Assembly: GCA_025765615.1 (NCBI GenBank)
Contig: JAIVFJ010000200.1
Location: 1 to 64,000, forward strand
DNA length: 64,000 nt
From: Zopfochytrium polystomum
Taxonomy: Eukaryota > Chytridiomycota > Chytridiomycetes > Chytridiales > Chytridiaceae
Direction of reading: 5' to 3'
This document shows positions 21,343-33,635 of this stretch, piece by piece (position 1 is the stretch's first letter; each line of letters starts with the position of its first letter). The position numbers were made by a program, and so were the translations under genes. Under the pieces are notes generated by a model that was given only the letters and a program-made list of their open reading frames with translations, did no database searches and was not told the origin of the DNA.

Positions 21343-22740
21343 TCAGTAGCCTGTGACCCAAGCAGCGACCGACATGAACCGCAACACGGCACTGCGAGCC
21401 ACGGCCGCCCACCCCTTTGAGCAGAACATGTAAGTGCTTTGCGCGGAAGCCCGGACGTTGGCGAATCCTCTCGCGACAATCTTCCCTTCGACGCTCGACA
21501 CGGCCTTGGACACCGCGTTGGCAGAATCGCCGCCCGGCTCAGCGACCGTCGCGAGGATGCAGTCGGTCAAATCCGTCGCGTCCATCAACGCGGTATTCGC
21601 GCCGAGACCCCGCTGCGGCGTCATGGCGTGCAGCGAGTCGCCGATCAGCGTGACGCGTCCAAACGCCCTCGGGTCGCCGTCAGCTAACGGGTCGCCGCCG
21701 GTTGGCGCGACTTGCTGGAGGTCCACGCGATACCCGTCGAGCACGTATGCCGCGGGCATCGAACCGACGAGCTCGACGACCTCGGGCGCGAACCCGGCCT
21801 GCGCGACCTTGGCGCGACACAGCGCGCGGACCCGCTCCCGGAACACCGGCCGCTCGACGTCAATCAAGCCCTCAGTCCTCATGTACGCGTCGGTGTCGCG
21901 GCCGGGGGCTTCAAACGTGACGGCGACGAGCAGGTTCATCCCGCCGTCCGTGTCTCTAAACGGGATGGCGAGGACGGACACGCCCGCTGGGCTGCACGCG
22001 CGCGCGAGGTACGGCGGGCGGCAGCCGTCCCCGAACACGGCGGCACGGATCGCGGGGAACGCGGTCGCGGCGCTGGCGTCCAACGGGGCGTATCCGGCCA
22101 GGTTCATAACCCCGACGGGCTCCAGGCGCAGCCTCGGCGCTCTCAGCGGGCGCACAAGGGACCGCGCGCCGTCGGCGCCGATCAGGAGATCCGCGTCGGC
22201 AGTCGACCCGTCGGTAAATCGAATGCGTACGCGACCGCCGCTCAGCAGCTCGTACGAATCAAAATGCTTGTTGTAAAAAATACCGGCGCAGGAGGCCGTG
22301 GCCGGCCTGTCCTGCAGCAACGATTCGGCCAGCATGCTACGGAGCCGCCGCCTGTCGATAGTCCCAATGGGAGCCGTCCACGACTCGAACGTCCCAGCGG
22401 TCGGCGCCGCGTCGGCGAGCTTCTTGACGCCGTACGACAGCAGCGTGCCAAACCCCCGATCGCACACGGCGATGCCCTGGACGGACTCGGGGGTGAACAG
22501 GTGACCGAGCTTGTCCAGGACGGCGGGTTCGCCGTCGCAGCAGGACCGCAGAGAGCGCACGCCGTCGGCGTTCAGGCCGAGCAGGTAGCCCTGGCCGCGC
22601 GAGGTTGCCGACGCGTCGCGCTCGTACACTTGGACGCGGAGGCCGCGGTCGACACCGGTGCGGCGAGCGTCGCGCATCAGGCCGTGGGCTTGGCATAGTC
22701 CACCGATCCCGCCTCCGACGATTGCAATCGACAAAGGCAT
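21343..22740 (-). CDS. FAD-dependent monooxygenase
   Basis: Single-exon frame of 465 residues. The dinucleotide-binding motif IAIVGGGIGG is at residues 5-14, a conserved DADLLIGADGARS (DG motif) near the middle, and VTLIGDSLHAMTPQRGLGAN (FAD ribityl/GD motif) near residue 370. These identify a class A flavoprotein monooxygenase of the PHBH/UbiH type, which uses NAD(P)H and O2 to hydroxylate an aromatic or polyketide-like substrate. The substrate cannot be told. A C-terminal hydrophobic stretch (AVLRFMSVAAWVTGY) could touch a membrane. It has no introns and is GC-rich, unlike several neighbours, so acquisition from bacteria is possible but not shown. No biosynthetic cluster surrounds it. Confidence 0.85.
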   Translation of the reverse strand: MPLSIAIVGGGIGGLCQAHGLMRDARRTGVDRGLRVQVYERDASATSRGQGYLLGLNADGVRSLRSCCDGEPAVLDKLGHLFTPESVQGIAVCDRGFGTLLSYGVKKLADAAPTAGTFESWTAPIGTIDRRRLRSMLAESLLQDRPATASCAGIFYNKHFDSYELLSGGRVRIRFTDGSTADADLLIGADGARSLVRPLRAPRLRLEPVGVMNLAGYAPLDASAATAFPAIRAAVFGDGCRPPYLARACSPAGVSVLAIPFRDTDGGMNLLVAVTFEAPGRDTDAYMRTEGLIDVERPVFRERVRALCRAKVAQAGFAPEVVELVGSMPAAYVLDGYRVDLQQVAPTGGDPLADGDPRAFGRVTLIGDSLHAMTPQRGLGANTALMDATDLTDCILATVAEPGGDSANAVSKAVSSVEGKIVARGFANVRASAQSTYMFCSKGWAAVARSAVLRFMSVAAWVTGY

Positions 22741-24008
22741 CCTTTTTGCCTTCGACTGGGGGCCATCTGGTTTGGAGCGCTCCGAACTGATAAAAGGCTG
22801 GCTGCTCTTTTTCTACGTCTGAGTGCGCGCAGCGAGAGATTCGGTTACTCGCGAGATTCGGAGAATGGTGGGAGACGGGAGACATCCGCCAATCCATTTT
22901 GCCCCCCGAAAACCAATCACGAAAAGCGATATGAAAGGGAAAGAGGAGATAGAAGCCGCGGAGAAATAATCAGACAAGGAGAGATCGCAAACGGCAAGCA
23001 TAACAACATCCTTTCAGTGAGGGAGTTTTGGTGTTCGAACGGCTGGGGGAATACTGCTCAGTGCCTGGACGATCTCGACATTCTCGTCCGAGGTAAAAAA
23101 GATGCAATAGCAGGGTACATACATTACAGAAGGAATGAGCGGCATATGACATCACCGAGCATAGATGTTGCAATAACAAGCCAGGTCGCGTGACGAGCAA
23201 CGCTGCCCACACTCAGAATGACGACATCGCGCGGCAGGTGCCCCGGAAAACGAGAAAAAAAAGAAATTATTACTAATGCGCGCCCCGTGCACCACAACCG
23301 CGTGCCAGAGTCTGCAATGCATATGGAGTGTCAGTTCGCCAACCCCCATTCATTCGTTCGCACTTCTTTCTGAGCGCGCGGACCCATACTATTTATATAT
23401 TACATTAAACAAACAAACAAAGAAAAAATTGGCTGCGGCACGCAAATGTTTTTCCGATGAGTCAGAGGGACGGAATGTGTTTGTTTTCGCCCGCCGCTCC
23501 AGCCAGCGCGGACACTGCGGTCACTCACACACACACACCTCTTTCTTGGTGGGGTTTCGATCGAGGGATTTGCGGTGGCGGCAATCGTGCGTGCGTGACT
23601 GCGGTTCCGTGACCGTCTTTGTTTTCGTGTGTGTGTGTGTGTGTGTATGTGCTTAATTGCAAGTGTCTGTCTTCTTCTTCCTCCGTCCAGTCGATAATTG
23701 ATTGGCCGCTCACAAAATGGGGTGATCTGGGCGAGAGATGTTTGAACGCGAGGGAGCCGACCACAGACAGAGGGGCGTGGCAATTAATTACCTTCGCGGT
23801 CCCGGCCCATCATCGATCAGTGCAGCGCTGCTCTATCTATGGCCATCAATCCCTTGCAGAACTTTCCCACACCGCACTGAACCTTTGCCTTCCCTTCTTG
23901 ACATGTCTCTCTGTCTCTGTCTGTTTCTCTAACTGTCTCTCGCTCCCTCTCTCTCTGTCTCTCTCTCTATCTCTCGTGTTTGTTGTAGAGGCAAGCCACT
24001 AAGCCACC
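22741..24008. other. Intergenic with GT and CT microsatellites
   Basis: Contains a (GT)n tract at about 23627-23648 and CT-rich DNA from 23903. No gene is supported. Confidence 0.5.
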
Positions 24009-24221
24009 GTGGAGTCTTTCTTTTGTTTCTGTCTGTCTGTCTCCCTCTCGCTCTCTGTCTGTCTCCTTCTGTCTCCAGTCGTTCCAGCAACGAAATGGAA
24101 CGACAAGCTCTTCCTTGCTGTTTTCGGTTCGGGACAAGGCAAACAAACCCCCGAACCACGGGAAGGACCTGGTCGCGTGGTCTGTCTCTGTCTCTGCCCT
24201 CTGTCGTCGTATGGGCGTTTG

Positions 24222-24256
<35 letters not shown>

Positions 24257-24370
24257 TCTCGCTCTCTTCTCTCTGACGCTGTCTCTAATTGTCTCTCTCT
24301 GTCTCCCGATCTGTCTCTTGTTCTCTCTTCCTTCCAAAGGAACCCCTCTGTCTGCCGCTCTCTCTCGTTA
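24009..24370. repeat. CT-rich tract upstream of the START gene
   Basis: Pyrimidine-rich DNA made largely of CT and CTGT units, densest at 24221-24275. It ends about 35 nt before the START-gene ATG. The open frames across it encode Ser/Leu repeats and are not protein-like. Confidence 0.75.
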
Positions 24371-24404
24371 CTCGTCGTCGTCATCGCCCACACCGCCGCT
24401 GACC

Positions 24405-27400
24405 ATGGCCGCGCCGGCGCCGTCGTCGACCCTCTCGCTCGCCACCGCGCCAAAGTCGTCGGCTTCGACGTCCGTCTACTCGCACCAGCAGCACCCGCAG
24501 CACCAGCACCAGCAGCACCAGCAACAGCAGCATCAGCAGACTTCCTCGTCCTCCTCATCTTCTTCCTTCGGCTACTACGTACATTCCACCCCGCAGTTCC
24601 AAGGACCACGCTCGGCTCCGGCCTCGCAGCTCCAGCCCGCCCTGGCCCACCACTATTCACCCCCGCAGGCACCGACGAACAACCCCCACCTGTACCCCTC
24701 CTCCTTCGCTGCCTCGACCGCCAACGCTCTTCCCCCATCCGCGTCTCCCTCATCCTCATTCGCTCAGGGCTACAACTATGCGTACAACACCGCCCCGCGA
24801 AACGCGCAGCCTCAATCCGCCGTTGGAATCGCCCCATACATTGACAACGAAAGCTACGGCTCGTGGGGGAGCTACGGCGCACCTACCCGAAGCGCCAACG
24901 CCGCGACCCCGCGGCTGCCCAACATCGCCCTCGAGCGATCAAACTCGTACGCACATCCATCGTACCACGCGCAGGTTGCTCGAACCCTCCAAGTCCACAG
25001 CAGCCCGCAGCATCAGCAGCAGCAGCAGCAGGCAGCCACAGGCATGACTCTCGGCCTGCATGCCCAGCCGATCGTCCACGTCCACTCCACCAAAACACAC
25101 CCGTTTGCTTCGGACGGGGCCGCTGGCGCCCAACAGGCCCAGGGCTTCGTCCCTGGGGGCGGCCAAGTCTATGGCCAGCCATTTCAACCGCCATCCGTTT
25201 ACGCGACCCCTACCACGTCGGCACCGCAGGAGCCGTCCGGCTTCCGTCGATCAAAGAGTATGACCACTGGGTCGGCGGCCCCACGCCTCCCAGCGCCCAC
25301 CTACAACCCCAACTTCTCCCAAATCCCCGCGGCCCCCCGCCCACGCCGTCCACCATCAGCGTACCCTCAGCGGTCCTAACCCCGCACGCCAACAGCAGCC
25401 CCAAGCGACCGGTGTGCGCATGCTGGATGTGGATCTCGACGATCTGCCGGACGAAGAAGACTTGCTGTCGTGGACCCAGTTCTATGTCGATGCCGAGCTG
25501 TCCGTCGGCGCCAAGGCCCTGAACGACCGCCAGCTCAGCCAGCACCAGTTCCAGCAACAGCACCAGCTGCAGCTGCAGCACGGACCAACCGGTCCCCCCG
25601 CGGCGGCGGCCTCGCCGGACACGATCGACTGGGAAGACCTCCAGCGCCGCCGGCTGCTCGCCCTGCGGCGGCAAGAGTCCCCGCAGGCGCTGAACCCACA
25701 CCAGCCTTCGTCACCGTCCGCCGCTGCGGCAGCGCCAGCCCACAGCGGCGGGGGCAACCCAACCGCCGGGCGGGTGTCCGCGCCAGGCACGCCGACCTCG
25801 ACTCTATCCGTCGAGCCCGGGACAGTCGCGGGCGGCGACGACTCCCCGACGCCGACGCTCCCCGCCGCGGCAGCGGCGCCCGCGGACAGCACGGGCTCGG
25901 GGTCGACGACGCCGTCGCTGGTGGACCCCGCGACGCGGCAGTCGTACATTGACGCGGCGACGCGCAACAGCAAGCAGCTGGACGAGATGGTGTCGGACGT
26001 GACCGGGTGGCGGGCGGACCAGTCGCACCCGTCGGGGACGGTGGTGTACCGCAGGCACAAGCGGGAGAACTCGTTCCAGGGAGGCGGCAAGGAGATTCCG
26101 ACGTTCATGGGGACAGGCGTGATTAAGGGGTACGACCCGGAGACGGTGTTTCGGCTCATCAGGCGGAGGGATTTGTGTATGTGTATTCTCCCTTTTTTCT
26201 TTAGCGAAGTGGAATGCTTTCTCACTGGCCCCGAACCAAACAAACACAACCACAACAACAACAGGGGACCCTTGGTACGTTACCGGCCGCTGCGTCGAAA
26301 CGCTCGACGACAGCACGATCCTCACGCACTACACCCTGAAAGCCGTCTCCCGCATCCTCGCGGGCCATCGCGACTTCTCCGTCGTCGAGCACGTGACGCA
26401 CAACGCGCGTACCTCGTCGATCCGGCTGTCCGTCTCGTCGGTGTCGACGCCGCTGATCCCGCCGTCGCCGGCGACCGTGCGCGCGTACCTCAAGCTGAAC
26501 GGCTGGATCCTGGACCCGCTGGTCCACCCGGACGGCACCGTCTCGACCCGCCTCATGTACGTGCTGCAGACGGACGTCAGGGGCCTCGTCCCCGCCAGCG
26601 TCGGGAACTTGTGGGTCGCGAGGAGGGCTATGGTGCATATCCCGCTCAACGCGTACTTGAAGAAGCACGGCGGCGCCGCGGTCGAGCGGCCGATCGCTGC
26701 CGCTGCGGTTGGGGCCGACGAGAAGGCTGGGCGGGAGGGTAAAGACGGGAAGGTTGCGACGCCGACGCCAGTGGCAGACGAGCCGTTAGTGGCGTTCGTG
26801 CGGACGCAGCTGGACCTCGCGGCGCAAAAGGCCTCGACGGCCGGCGGCGATCGCGAGCCGGTGGTGATCCTCGCGGATACCGACGCGGTCGAGGCGAGCT
26901 TCGGCGAAGTGGCGGTCTCGCCGCAACCGTCATCGACGGCGGCGGAGTGGGAGCGACGCGGTTCCGCGGCGGCGGCGAGCGGCGGTGCGGGGCGCAAGTT
27001 CTCCGGCGACGCGAGCACGGCGGCGGGAACGACGCTGCCGCGGTCGTGGCGCGCGGACAGCAGCGCGGGCGAGTTGCCGTCGTCGCGGCCGACCAGCGGG
27101 GCGACGACTACTGGTGCCGGCGGAGCCGGCGGCGGCGGCGGCGGCGGCACGCTGTTGCGGACGTTCCGCGCGGCGGCGACGGCCGAGGCGGACGACGACG
27201 CGCTGAGCTTTGCGTCGAGCGTGGACGAGTCGGTGATGACGGTCGCGGCCGAAGCGGGCGGAGCTGCCGCTGCCGCTGCTGAAGCAAAAGGGAAGCACGG
27301 CGAGCAGCTTAGCCCCGGGGACTTGGACGACTACGAAATCTTTTTTGAGAGCGAGGAGTCGGACCTGCTGGACGCGTACGCGAGCTCGCCGGCGCCGGCG

Positions 27401-27697
27401 CCGACGCCGAGGGCGCCGCAGCACCGGCGCACGCGTTCGGACTCGGCGGCGTCGGAGGCGGCGGAGGGCGACGGGGCCGCGGGCTCGACGACGACGACGA
27501 CGCTGAGGGCACTGCTGTCGCCGCAGCCGCCGAACCCGGGCGCGGGCCGCGGCGTGGCGGTGCGAGCGGTGCGCGCGGCGCCCGTGCCGGTGCCGGTGCC
27601 GGTGGCGGCTGCGGCGGCCGCAGGTGGCGTTGCACGTGCGCCGTCGGCCGGGATTTTGAAGGCCGGCAGCAACATTGGATGGACGGGCGACCGCTGA
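24405..27697 (+). CDS. START-domain lipid-transfer-like protein
   Basis: Exons 24405-26176 and 26265-27697; the ATG sits in a good context (gaccATGg). The first 470 or so residues are low complexity, rich in Gln, Ser, Pro and Tyr, with poly-Gln. The acidic segment MLDVDLDDLPDEEDL follows. The exon junction restores RRRDLWDPWYV, the W-D-P core of START domains, and the fold continues to TDVRGLVPASVGNLW. START domains bind sterols, phospholipids or other lipids. The C-terminus is acidic and Ala/Ser-rich with DDYEIFFESEESDLLD. One base must be removed around the C6 run at 25329-25341 to keep the frame; this gives 1067 residues. Subcellular target and ligand are unknown. Confidence 0.75.
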
Positions 27698-28470
27698 GCG
27701 CATGCGTGCGGTCTCGCGCTTCGCCCATTCGCCTCCCCCTCCCTCTTCTCCATGCACGGTATCTAGCACCATCCCCGTCACAATCCAATTGTGATTGCGC
27801 CTTCAACTTCCTGTCCGTAATTCATCCTTCAGTGCCGCCCCAACCCACACTCCCACGGTAAAACTTCTGTACTCTTCTCCCATCCTCCCCAAACCGAACT
27901 CGATCTTTATTATATATCTGCCTATATTCCTTGCCTTCGCCTCTCCTTTGGCCTCCCCAACTTTTAATCACTTCTTCCCTATCCCTCGAACTGGAAAAGA
28001 AAGAATTATTCCCAAAGTCTATGGGTAATCCCTCTATCCCATTCCCATTCCCGGATTTTAGCCACGTGCCAGTGGCTTTTTTGTTACCTCAACCCACTGG
28101 GGTTCATTAAAAAATAAGACCCGGAAAAAAAAAGAAAAAAAAGGAAACCTCCCTCAACACCCTGTTCCAAAGACCTCCTCTCCTCTTTTCTTTTCCTTCA
28201 GGTTCCATTCTTCCCCCCTTTTCCCGTCTTCCGCCCTCGCCGTTTACCTTCGTGTGGTGGGCCTTTTCCCTGTCTCTTTCTTTCTCTATCCTTTTCCCTC
28301 CGTTCTTTCCAAACCCAGCAGTGGTTGGCGTGTCATTTCTCAACTTGTTTCTTACTTTCCCTCCTGTTGCTTTCATTTTCCTGATTCCTCGCCGTGGTAA
28401 GGAAATGCAAAGGAGCAAAAAAAAAAAAATCTACACGGTTTCTCTCATCTATGTAAAAAAGAGAACAGCA

Positions 28471-28526
<56 letters not shown>

Positions 28527-29317
28527 AGGAGGGTGTATGGGAGTGTGTGTGCGTCTGTGGATCTTGATATGGTGGATTTATGGGGAAAAAAAGGGGGTTA
28601 CACGGTCGGTTGCGTATGTTCAGACGTGATCTGTGTATTGCAATTAGCACAACAAAGATCATATTTACCAACACAGGGAGGAGAACCGCTTTCGCGTCTC
28701 TGCAGCGTTCCTCCTCGTCTTCGAAGCCGTGCTCCACCTCGCGCACGTCACTCCTTTGACACGTGGATCGCCCCTCCGCGTCCACCTCGCCGCCAGCAAC
28801 GGCAAACCGGGCGGCAGCAGCAGCAGCAGCCGGAGCAATATTAATCACCGCGTGTGAGTCGCACGCGCTGCTGCTGCAAGGTCGATTGCCCGCCTCTCAT
28901 GCTACTACTACCGGATGAACTCAGTTTCCGTAACAACGAAGCTTTCCCATTTTCTTTATCGTTGTCGACACAAGATGCTGCAATCTGATCGTGGTCGAGT
29001 CAGTGGAGCGTCGAGGGGCCGAACCGGCGACGGTCCCCGTGTACCAGCCGTGCTTTTGTGCTCGAACTTCTAACTTTTTAGTGATGATGAATCTACACGA
29101 AATGAGAGAAAATCCCGCATTTTACGCGTTGACATGTTGAGTGATATTCGCTGGCTGGATGATTGACTGACTCACTGATACAGCGCTTTGCGACTAAAAA
29201 GAAAAGAGATCTTGCGTTCTCACTGCTCTCCTCTCACTTTCGCTAGATTGAAAAAGCCCGCTTCCCTTCCAAAAAAAAAAAAAATTCTTCTTTTTAATGA
29301 AATTTCCTGTAATCAGG
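27698..29317. other. Intergenic with a GA microsatellite
   Basis: A (GA)n tract lies at 28470-28523, 0.8 kb downstream of the START gene, with an A13 run before it. Unlike the other CT/GA tracts it has no start codon nearby. A short AGC repeat occurs around 28817-28835. No gene supported. Confidence 0.6.
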
Positions 29318-29402
29318 GCTGCCGTGGCGCAACTGGTTAGCGCGTGCGGCTGTTAATCAGCAGTTCACCGCAAGGTTGGTGGTTCGAGTCCACCCGGTAG
29401 CG
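29318..29402 (+). tRNA. tRNA-Asn(GUU): tRNA-Asn (GTT) with an 11-nt intron
   Basis: Acceptor stem GCTGCCG pairs with CGGTAGC. The D-arm is GCGC/GCGC, the anticodon stem TGCGG (29345-29349) pairs with CCGCA (29368-29372), the loop reads CTGTTAA, and the T-arm is GGTGG-TTCGAGT-CCACC. The anticodon is GTT. Eleven extra bases (about 29356-29366) sit one base 3' of the anticodon, the canonical position of nuclear tRNA introns. They can pair with the anticodon region (GCTG with CAGC), as expected for the splicing endonuclease substrate. Confidence 0.92.
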
Positions 29403-29899
29403 ATACGAACGAAGTTTTTCTTCCCACATTTCCGCTATCCTTTAAGAGTTTGTGCCTGCGTGCGTCGACGATTTCAACGAAAATACTCTGCTGAGCAAAT
29501 ATTCAAGTTGCCAGCAACTAACATTCGTGGTTTCGCCTCCCTCTTTGCCCCAGTGGGGTGGCAGATCCCCGCTGCCGAAGAAGTTATTTCAACTGAGGGT
29601 CCTCTTCCAGGCGAAGAGTCGGCTGGGAAGAAGAGTTTTGACAGCATTTGCCTGGGATGAAGAGTTTTGACAGCATTTGCAAGCCAAAAATGCCTGTTGA
29701 GAGCAAACGATCGCTCTTCCAGCGATGAGCCGCCCACCAAAGCGAGACATTTAGCACGCAAGGGCCACTTCCATTGTCGCCCAGCGTTCCCGCACAAAAG
29801 CCAATGAAAGTGTCGAAAAATGAGCAGCAAAAGAGGTATTACAGTAACATTTATTAACTTGACGGTGCTTGTAAGAAGCACAAACGCCAACCCATAAAA
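29403..29899. other. Spacer, nothing recognised
   Basis: Between tRNA-Asn and the stop of the E2/F-box/TerD gene. A short near-repeat AAGAGTTTTGACAGCATTTGC occurs twice (about 29630 and 29660). Confidence 0.5.
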
Positions 29900-32800
29900 C
29901 TAAACAAATCGCTTCTCCACAATCGTCCGCTTAATCGGCTCATAATTCCTAGCGTTCCCCGGTCCCATCGACCCGATAGCCTCCACCTTCCACAACCCGC
30001 TCCCCTCCGCCTTTTGCAGCGTGCACATGATCACCGACAAGTCGGCCGCGCCGGCTTTCTTGCACTCGTCAAACGAGTACTGGCACAGCTCCGCGGCGTC
30101 CGCGCCGCCGTCAAACAGCCTCACCTCCGGGTCCAGCACGTCGCGCATGGTCCCCGTCCACGCCGACATGGCAAACACCACGGTCCGCACGGACTTTGGC
30201 AGCTTGTCCAGCGCCACGCGGATGCGGTGCGACCCGCGGTCGGCCGTGAGGACGTCGCCCGAGTGGTGCAGCGCGCCGTCCAGCGCCGACGTGTGCGCAT
30301 AGTCGCACAGCGCGACAAAGCCACCGGACGCGTCGTACGCGAGCGCGGTAGCGTCGAGGAAGGACGAGGCGCCGCCGACGCGCCAGGCCTCCTCCATGAC
30401 GACTGAGCGGATGTTGGGCGCGCAGCGGTAGGACTGGCCGCGGCGGAGGATCTTGGAGACCCCGCTCCGGTGGATCGCGCGGAAGTTGGTGTCTTTGGTG
30501 TGGTAGCGGCGGCGGAGGGACGTCGAGACGCAGGTGCGGAGGAGGCGGGTGAGGACGATGGGATCGGCGCGGTACTTTGGCGTGGGCGGCGGTGGCGGTT
30601 GGGACGGTTCGGCCCCGGCCGCGGGGATTGGTGTGTCGGGCACCCGCTTGAGGTAGGAAAAGGGAAGGTGGAACCACGGGAGGAGTGTGTCGTAGTCCTC
30701 GGCGCTCAGGACTTGCGCGATCTTCGCCCTCAAGGACTGGATAAACGCGCGTGGCGGCCGCCCAAAGAGCAAGTCCTGCGCGCGGGCCATCGCCTGCTGC
30801 GGGCTCGTGGACTTGGACGTGTAGAATGACTCCATATGCGTCATGACCGTCGCGTGGACCGCCTGCAGTCGCAGAGACGTTTTGGTTCCTTCAAACGTCT
30901 CGCGAATCCTCTCGGGCTCGACCGCGCCCGGACCCAGCGGGAGTAGTTTCGCAAGACTCGGCTGGTGTCGGCACGCCCAAAGAACCCCGCGGATCATCGA
31001 CTCTTGAACAATAAATGGCCCAACGCGGCGCCAACACTCTCCCGATTTCGGAATGACGCCAACGAGAGGGATGATGTCACCGAGGTTGGGAGAAACGTCC
31101 TTGTGACGGGTCGCCTCGCTCGTGCCGAACGCTTTGAGGCGGGAGACGATTTCTCTCTGCAGCTGTGGGAACTCGTGTACGAGCTCCACGAGCAATCTGT
31201 GGATTTGAAAGTAGTTGAACAGGAATGCCTCCGAGTTGTGCAGGCCGTTGTCGCACAGAAGCACGATTTGCGTGTTAAGGAGCTTGGGCAGTACCTCCAA
31301 CACCATGATGGGAGCAAAATCTGCGTTGTCGGTTGGACAATGGTTTTTTGTGAGCAGGAACAATTTTTATGGCGGAGGGGGGTTCTCTTTAGAGATTAAG
31401 AAAAGATGCTTACTGCATGACTTCATGTGCGGGCACAGCCGAAGGATGGCCTTCTTGATATGTGGTAGCGCTCTTTCAAAGTGGTCGTACGTGAGGTAAA
31501 GCGGAAGCCACTCGGTGAACGACTCCGACCACACCGTCTTGCGCACTTTCTCCTTCGTAAAAGCAGAGTACGAAATCAAGTCGAAAGTGGAGTGAATGTA
31601 GTCCACCGTGCCCTTCACCGGGTTGACTGTGAACTCGATCGGAATGCCAAGCACGTCCTCTTTGTAGCTCTTTTTCGTGTAGAAGCAGCACAGATCCTCA
31701 ACGATGCCCGAAACTTCCATCCGGTACACGTGCTTCCAGTCGCCAATGGACGACGCTTTGAGGGCGGACGCCGGGTTTTCGCGGGAAAAGAGTTCTCGCC
31801 AGAGGTACCCGTCTTCGGTGAGGGTGCTGAAGAATCGGGAGACTTGGGAAAGGGTAAGGATTGACGCGACGGGAAGATGGTTGAGGATACGGTGAAGGAT
31901 TTCGTACGGGAGACGGTCAAATGGTCCGTTCGATGATGGGGCGGAAATGTCGATTCCGCTGTCTGGTGTGGTGGGTATTTCATCCTTCTTTTCGGCTGTC
32001 TCTGTGCTGTCGGAGACGACGACACTGCGGTCCGCAGAGACTCTCTGGCGACCGACATCTTCGCCTTCTCGCTTCAGCGCTCGGTTGGCTTTCCTTCTTT
32101 CGTGACGCTTTCTGTTCTTGTTCTTCGCCGCGGCTGACGTTGGAAGGAAAATATTGTCCCAAACCGGAATCTGCTTTTTGCGCGCAACAGGTTTTTCGGC
32201 TTTCACCTTGTCTTTCTTGGGGCTTGGGATCGCTTCCACAGGGCTCTTGGCTGCGACGACGATCGCGGCTGCTTTCTGACTGGGCGGCGCTGCGGCAGTC
32301 TTAAGACCTGCTTCACTGACGTCAGCTGCCTTTGCCAAATACTCGAACGGGTTGGAGGTGGCCCCGCTGGTGGCAGATACTGGCTGATCCTTTGGTTTCC
32401 GGTCCTCCTCCGTCTTCCCCTCCTTCTGCCGGTTCGCGCGGCCAACCGAGATCCACTCATCGTCATCGAGATCCTGAGTCGAATCCGCCGGTCTGTACGC
32501 CGAGGCGGTCTGCCGCTTGACCCTGCTCCGCGCGGCCATCAGGTCGCGAATGACGGGTCGTTCGATGTAGATTGGCGCGGGAGCGGGAGCGACGTCGAAA
32601 GCGCGAATCTTTGGGACGGGCCACGGGCGGGGCTTCCCCCGGTGCGGGCAACTCGGACACGCAAAGTTGGCGGCGGCCCGTTCCGCGTACGTAATGCTGC
32701 CGTTGGCGACGGCCTCCTTTATTCTGGCATCCAGAAGGAACTCTGTGGATTTGGCGCAGAGGGAGAGGGAGGGGTCAAAGCTTGTTTACAAAAAGTCGGA

Positions 32801-33375
32801 AAGAGGGGGAAGTGAAAAAGGCAACGTCGCCCAACCTTGCAGCTGCATCAAGATGCTTCTAACCGTGTACGCCGCAGACCATCCCGAGTACGGAAACTTT
32901 CCCGTCCCCGCGCTGACATCAGCGTACTTTCCGGTCTCGAGCATGTCGAGGCAGATCGCGTACCCGCCGGGCGTATTTGTAATGTTGCTGTGCGGAAGAG
33001 GGGAGCAGAGGCGAACGAGGGGTGGGGATGCGGGGTAGTCGGGCTTGAACTGGAATCGGACGTGGAGGGGAGTCGAGTCGAAGGGCGGGTTTGGGCCGAA
33101 CACTGCAAAGTAGAACGTTCGTACACATTAGCGGGGGTTTGTGCGCAAAAACGATGGGACGGCGACGTGCGAGCAAAAAGCGTATGGCGGGGCTTGAGGG
33201 TGTGGTGGTGGCACTTACGGTTCCCGTGCCAGAGAAGCATGTTGTCGTCGCTGATCGGGCGGGCCTCGGCACCGGGAACGGGGGCATCGACCAGCTCCTT
33301 CAGATCGCGCATCAGGCGAGCGGCGGCAGAGGACGACGACGACGACGACGATGGCGACTGGGAGGATCCGATCAT
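29900..33375 (-). CDS. E2 ubiquitin-conjugating / F-box / TerD fusion protein
   Basis: Minus-strand exons 33375-33219, 33102-32836, 32743-31414 and 31320-29900. Residues about 15-165 form an E2 (UBC) fold: FGPNPPFDSTPLHVRF, PHSN in place of HPN, AICLDML with the catalytic Cys, then WSAAYTVRSILMQLQ. A Cys pair CPSCPH and a basic linker follow. Near residue 415 is an F-box (FDRLPYEILHRILNHLP ... SQVSRFF). After a helical region the last 155 residues match TerD: HHSGDVLTADRGSHRIRVAL, DKLPKSVRTVVFAMSAW and LWKVEAIG. E2s carry ubiquitin, F-boxes recruit SCF substrates, and TerD domains occur in stress proteins. One protein with all three suggests a self-contained ubiquitin-pathway factor. One extra G at 32700-32702 must be skipped, giving 1057 residues. 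A TATA-like element sits at 33489-33494; the ATG at 33471 lies too close to it. Confidence 0.8.
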
Positions 33376-33488
33376 GCTGAATGTCTGACTGGCGGGCGGC
33401 TGGGTTTGCGAAGCGAGTTTTCGGTTTTTTGGCTTTGTTGGAGCGGGTGCGGGGTGGACGGTTTGACACACCGCGAAGCCTCTTGCCC

Positions 33489-33494
33489 TTATAT
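33489..33494 (-). promoter_or_regulatory. TATA-like element
   Basis: ATATAA on the minus strand, about 115 nt upstream of the ATG at 33375. Confidence 0.45.
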
Positions 33495-33515
33495 GGCGAA
33501 GATCTCTTTGCTCGC

Positions 33516-33545
33516 TGTCTCTCTCGCGGTCTCTCTCCCTCTCTG

Positions 33546-33591
<46 letters not shown>

Positions 33592-33635
33592 CCTCTCACT
33601 CTCTCCCTCTCAATCTCGTCCCCTCTGTCTCTCGC
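33516..33635. repeat. CT microsatellite upstream of the E2 fusion gene
   Basis: About 120 nt dominated by CT dinucleotides, beginning roughly 140 nt upstream of the start codon at 33375. Confidence 0.85.

Noticed and set aside
26177..26264. Reading through the START-gene intron as coding
   Set aside because: The GTATGT donor and AACAG acceptor restore the W-D-P START core exactly, while the unspliced frame leaves the domain.
30014..30829. Plus-strand frames opposite the TerD region
   Set aside because: Shadows of a GC-rich coding exon on the other strand.
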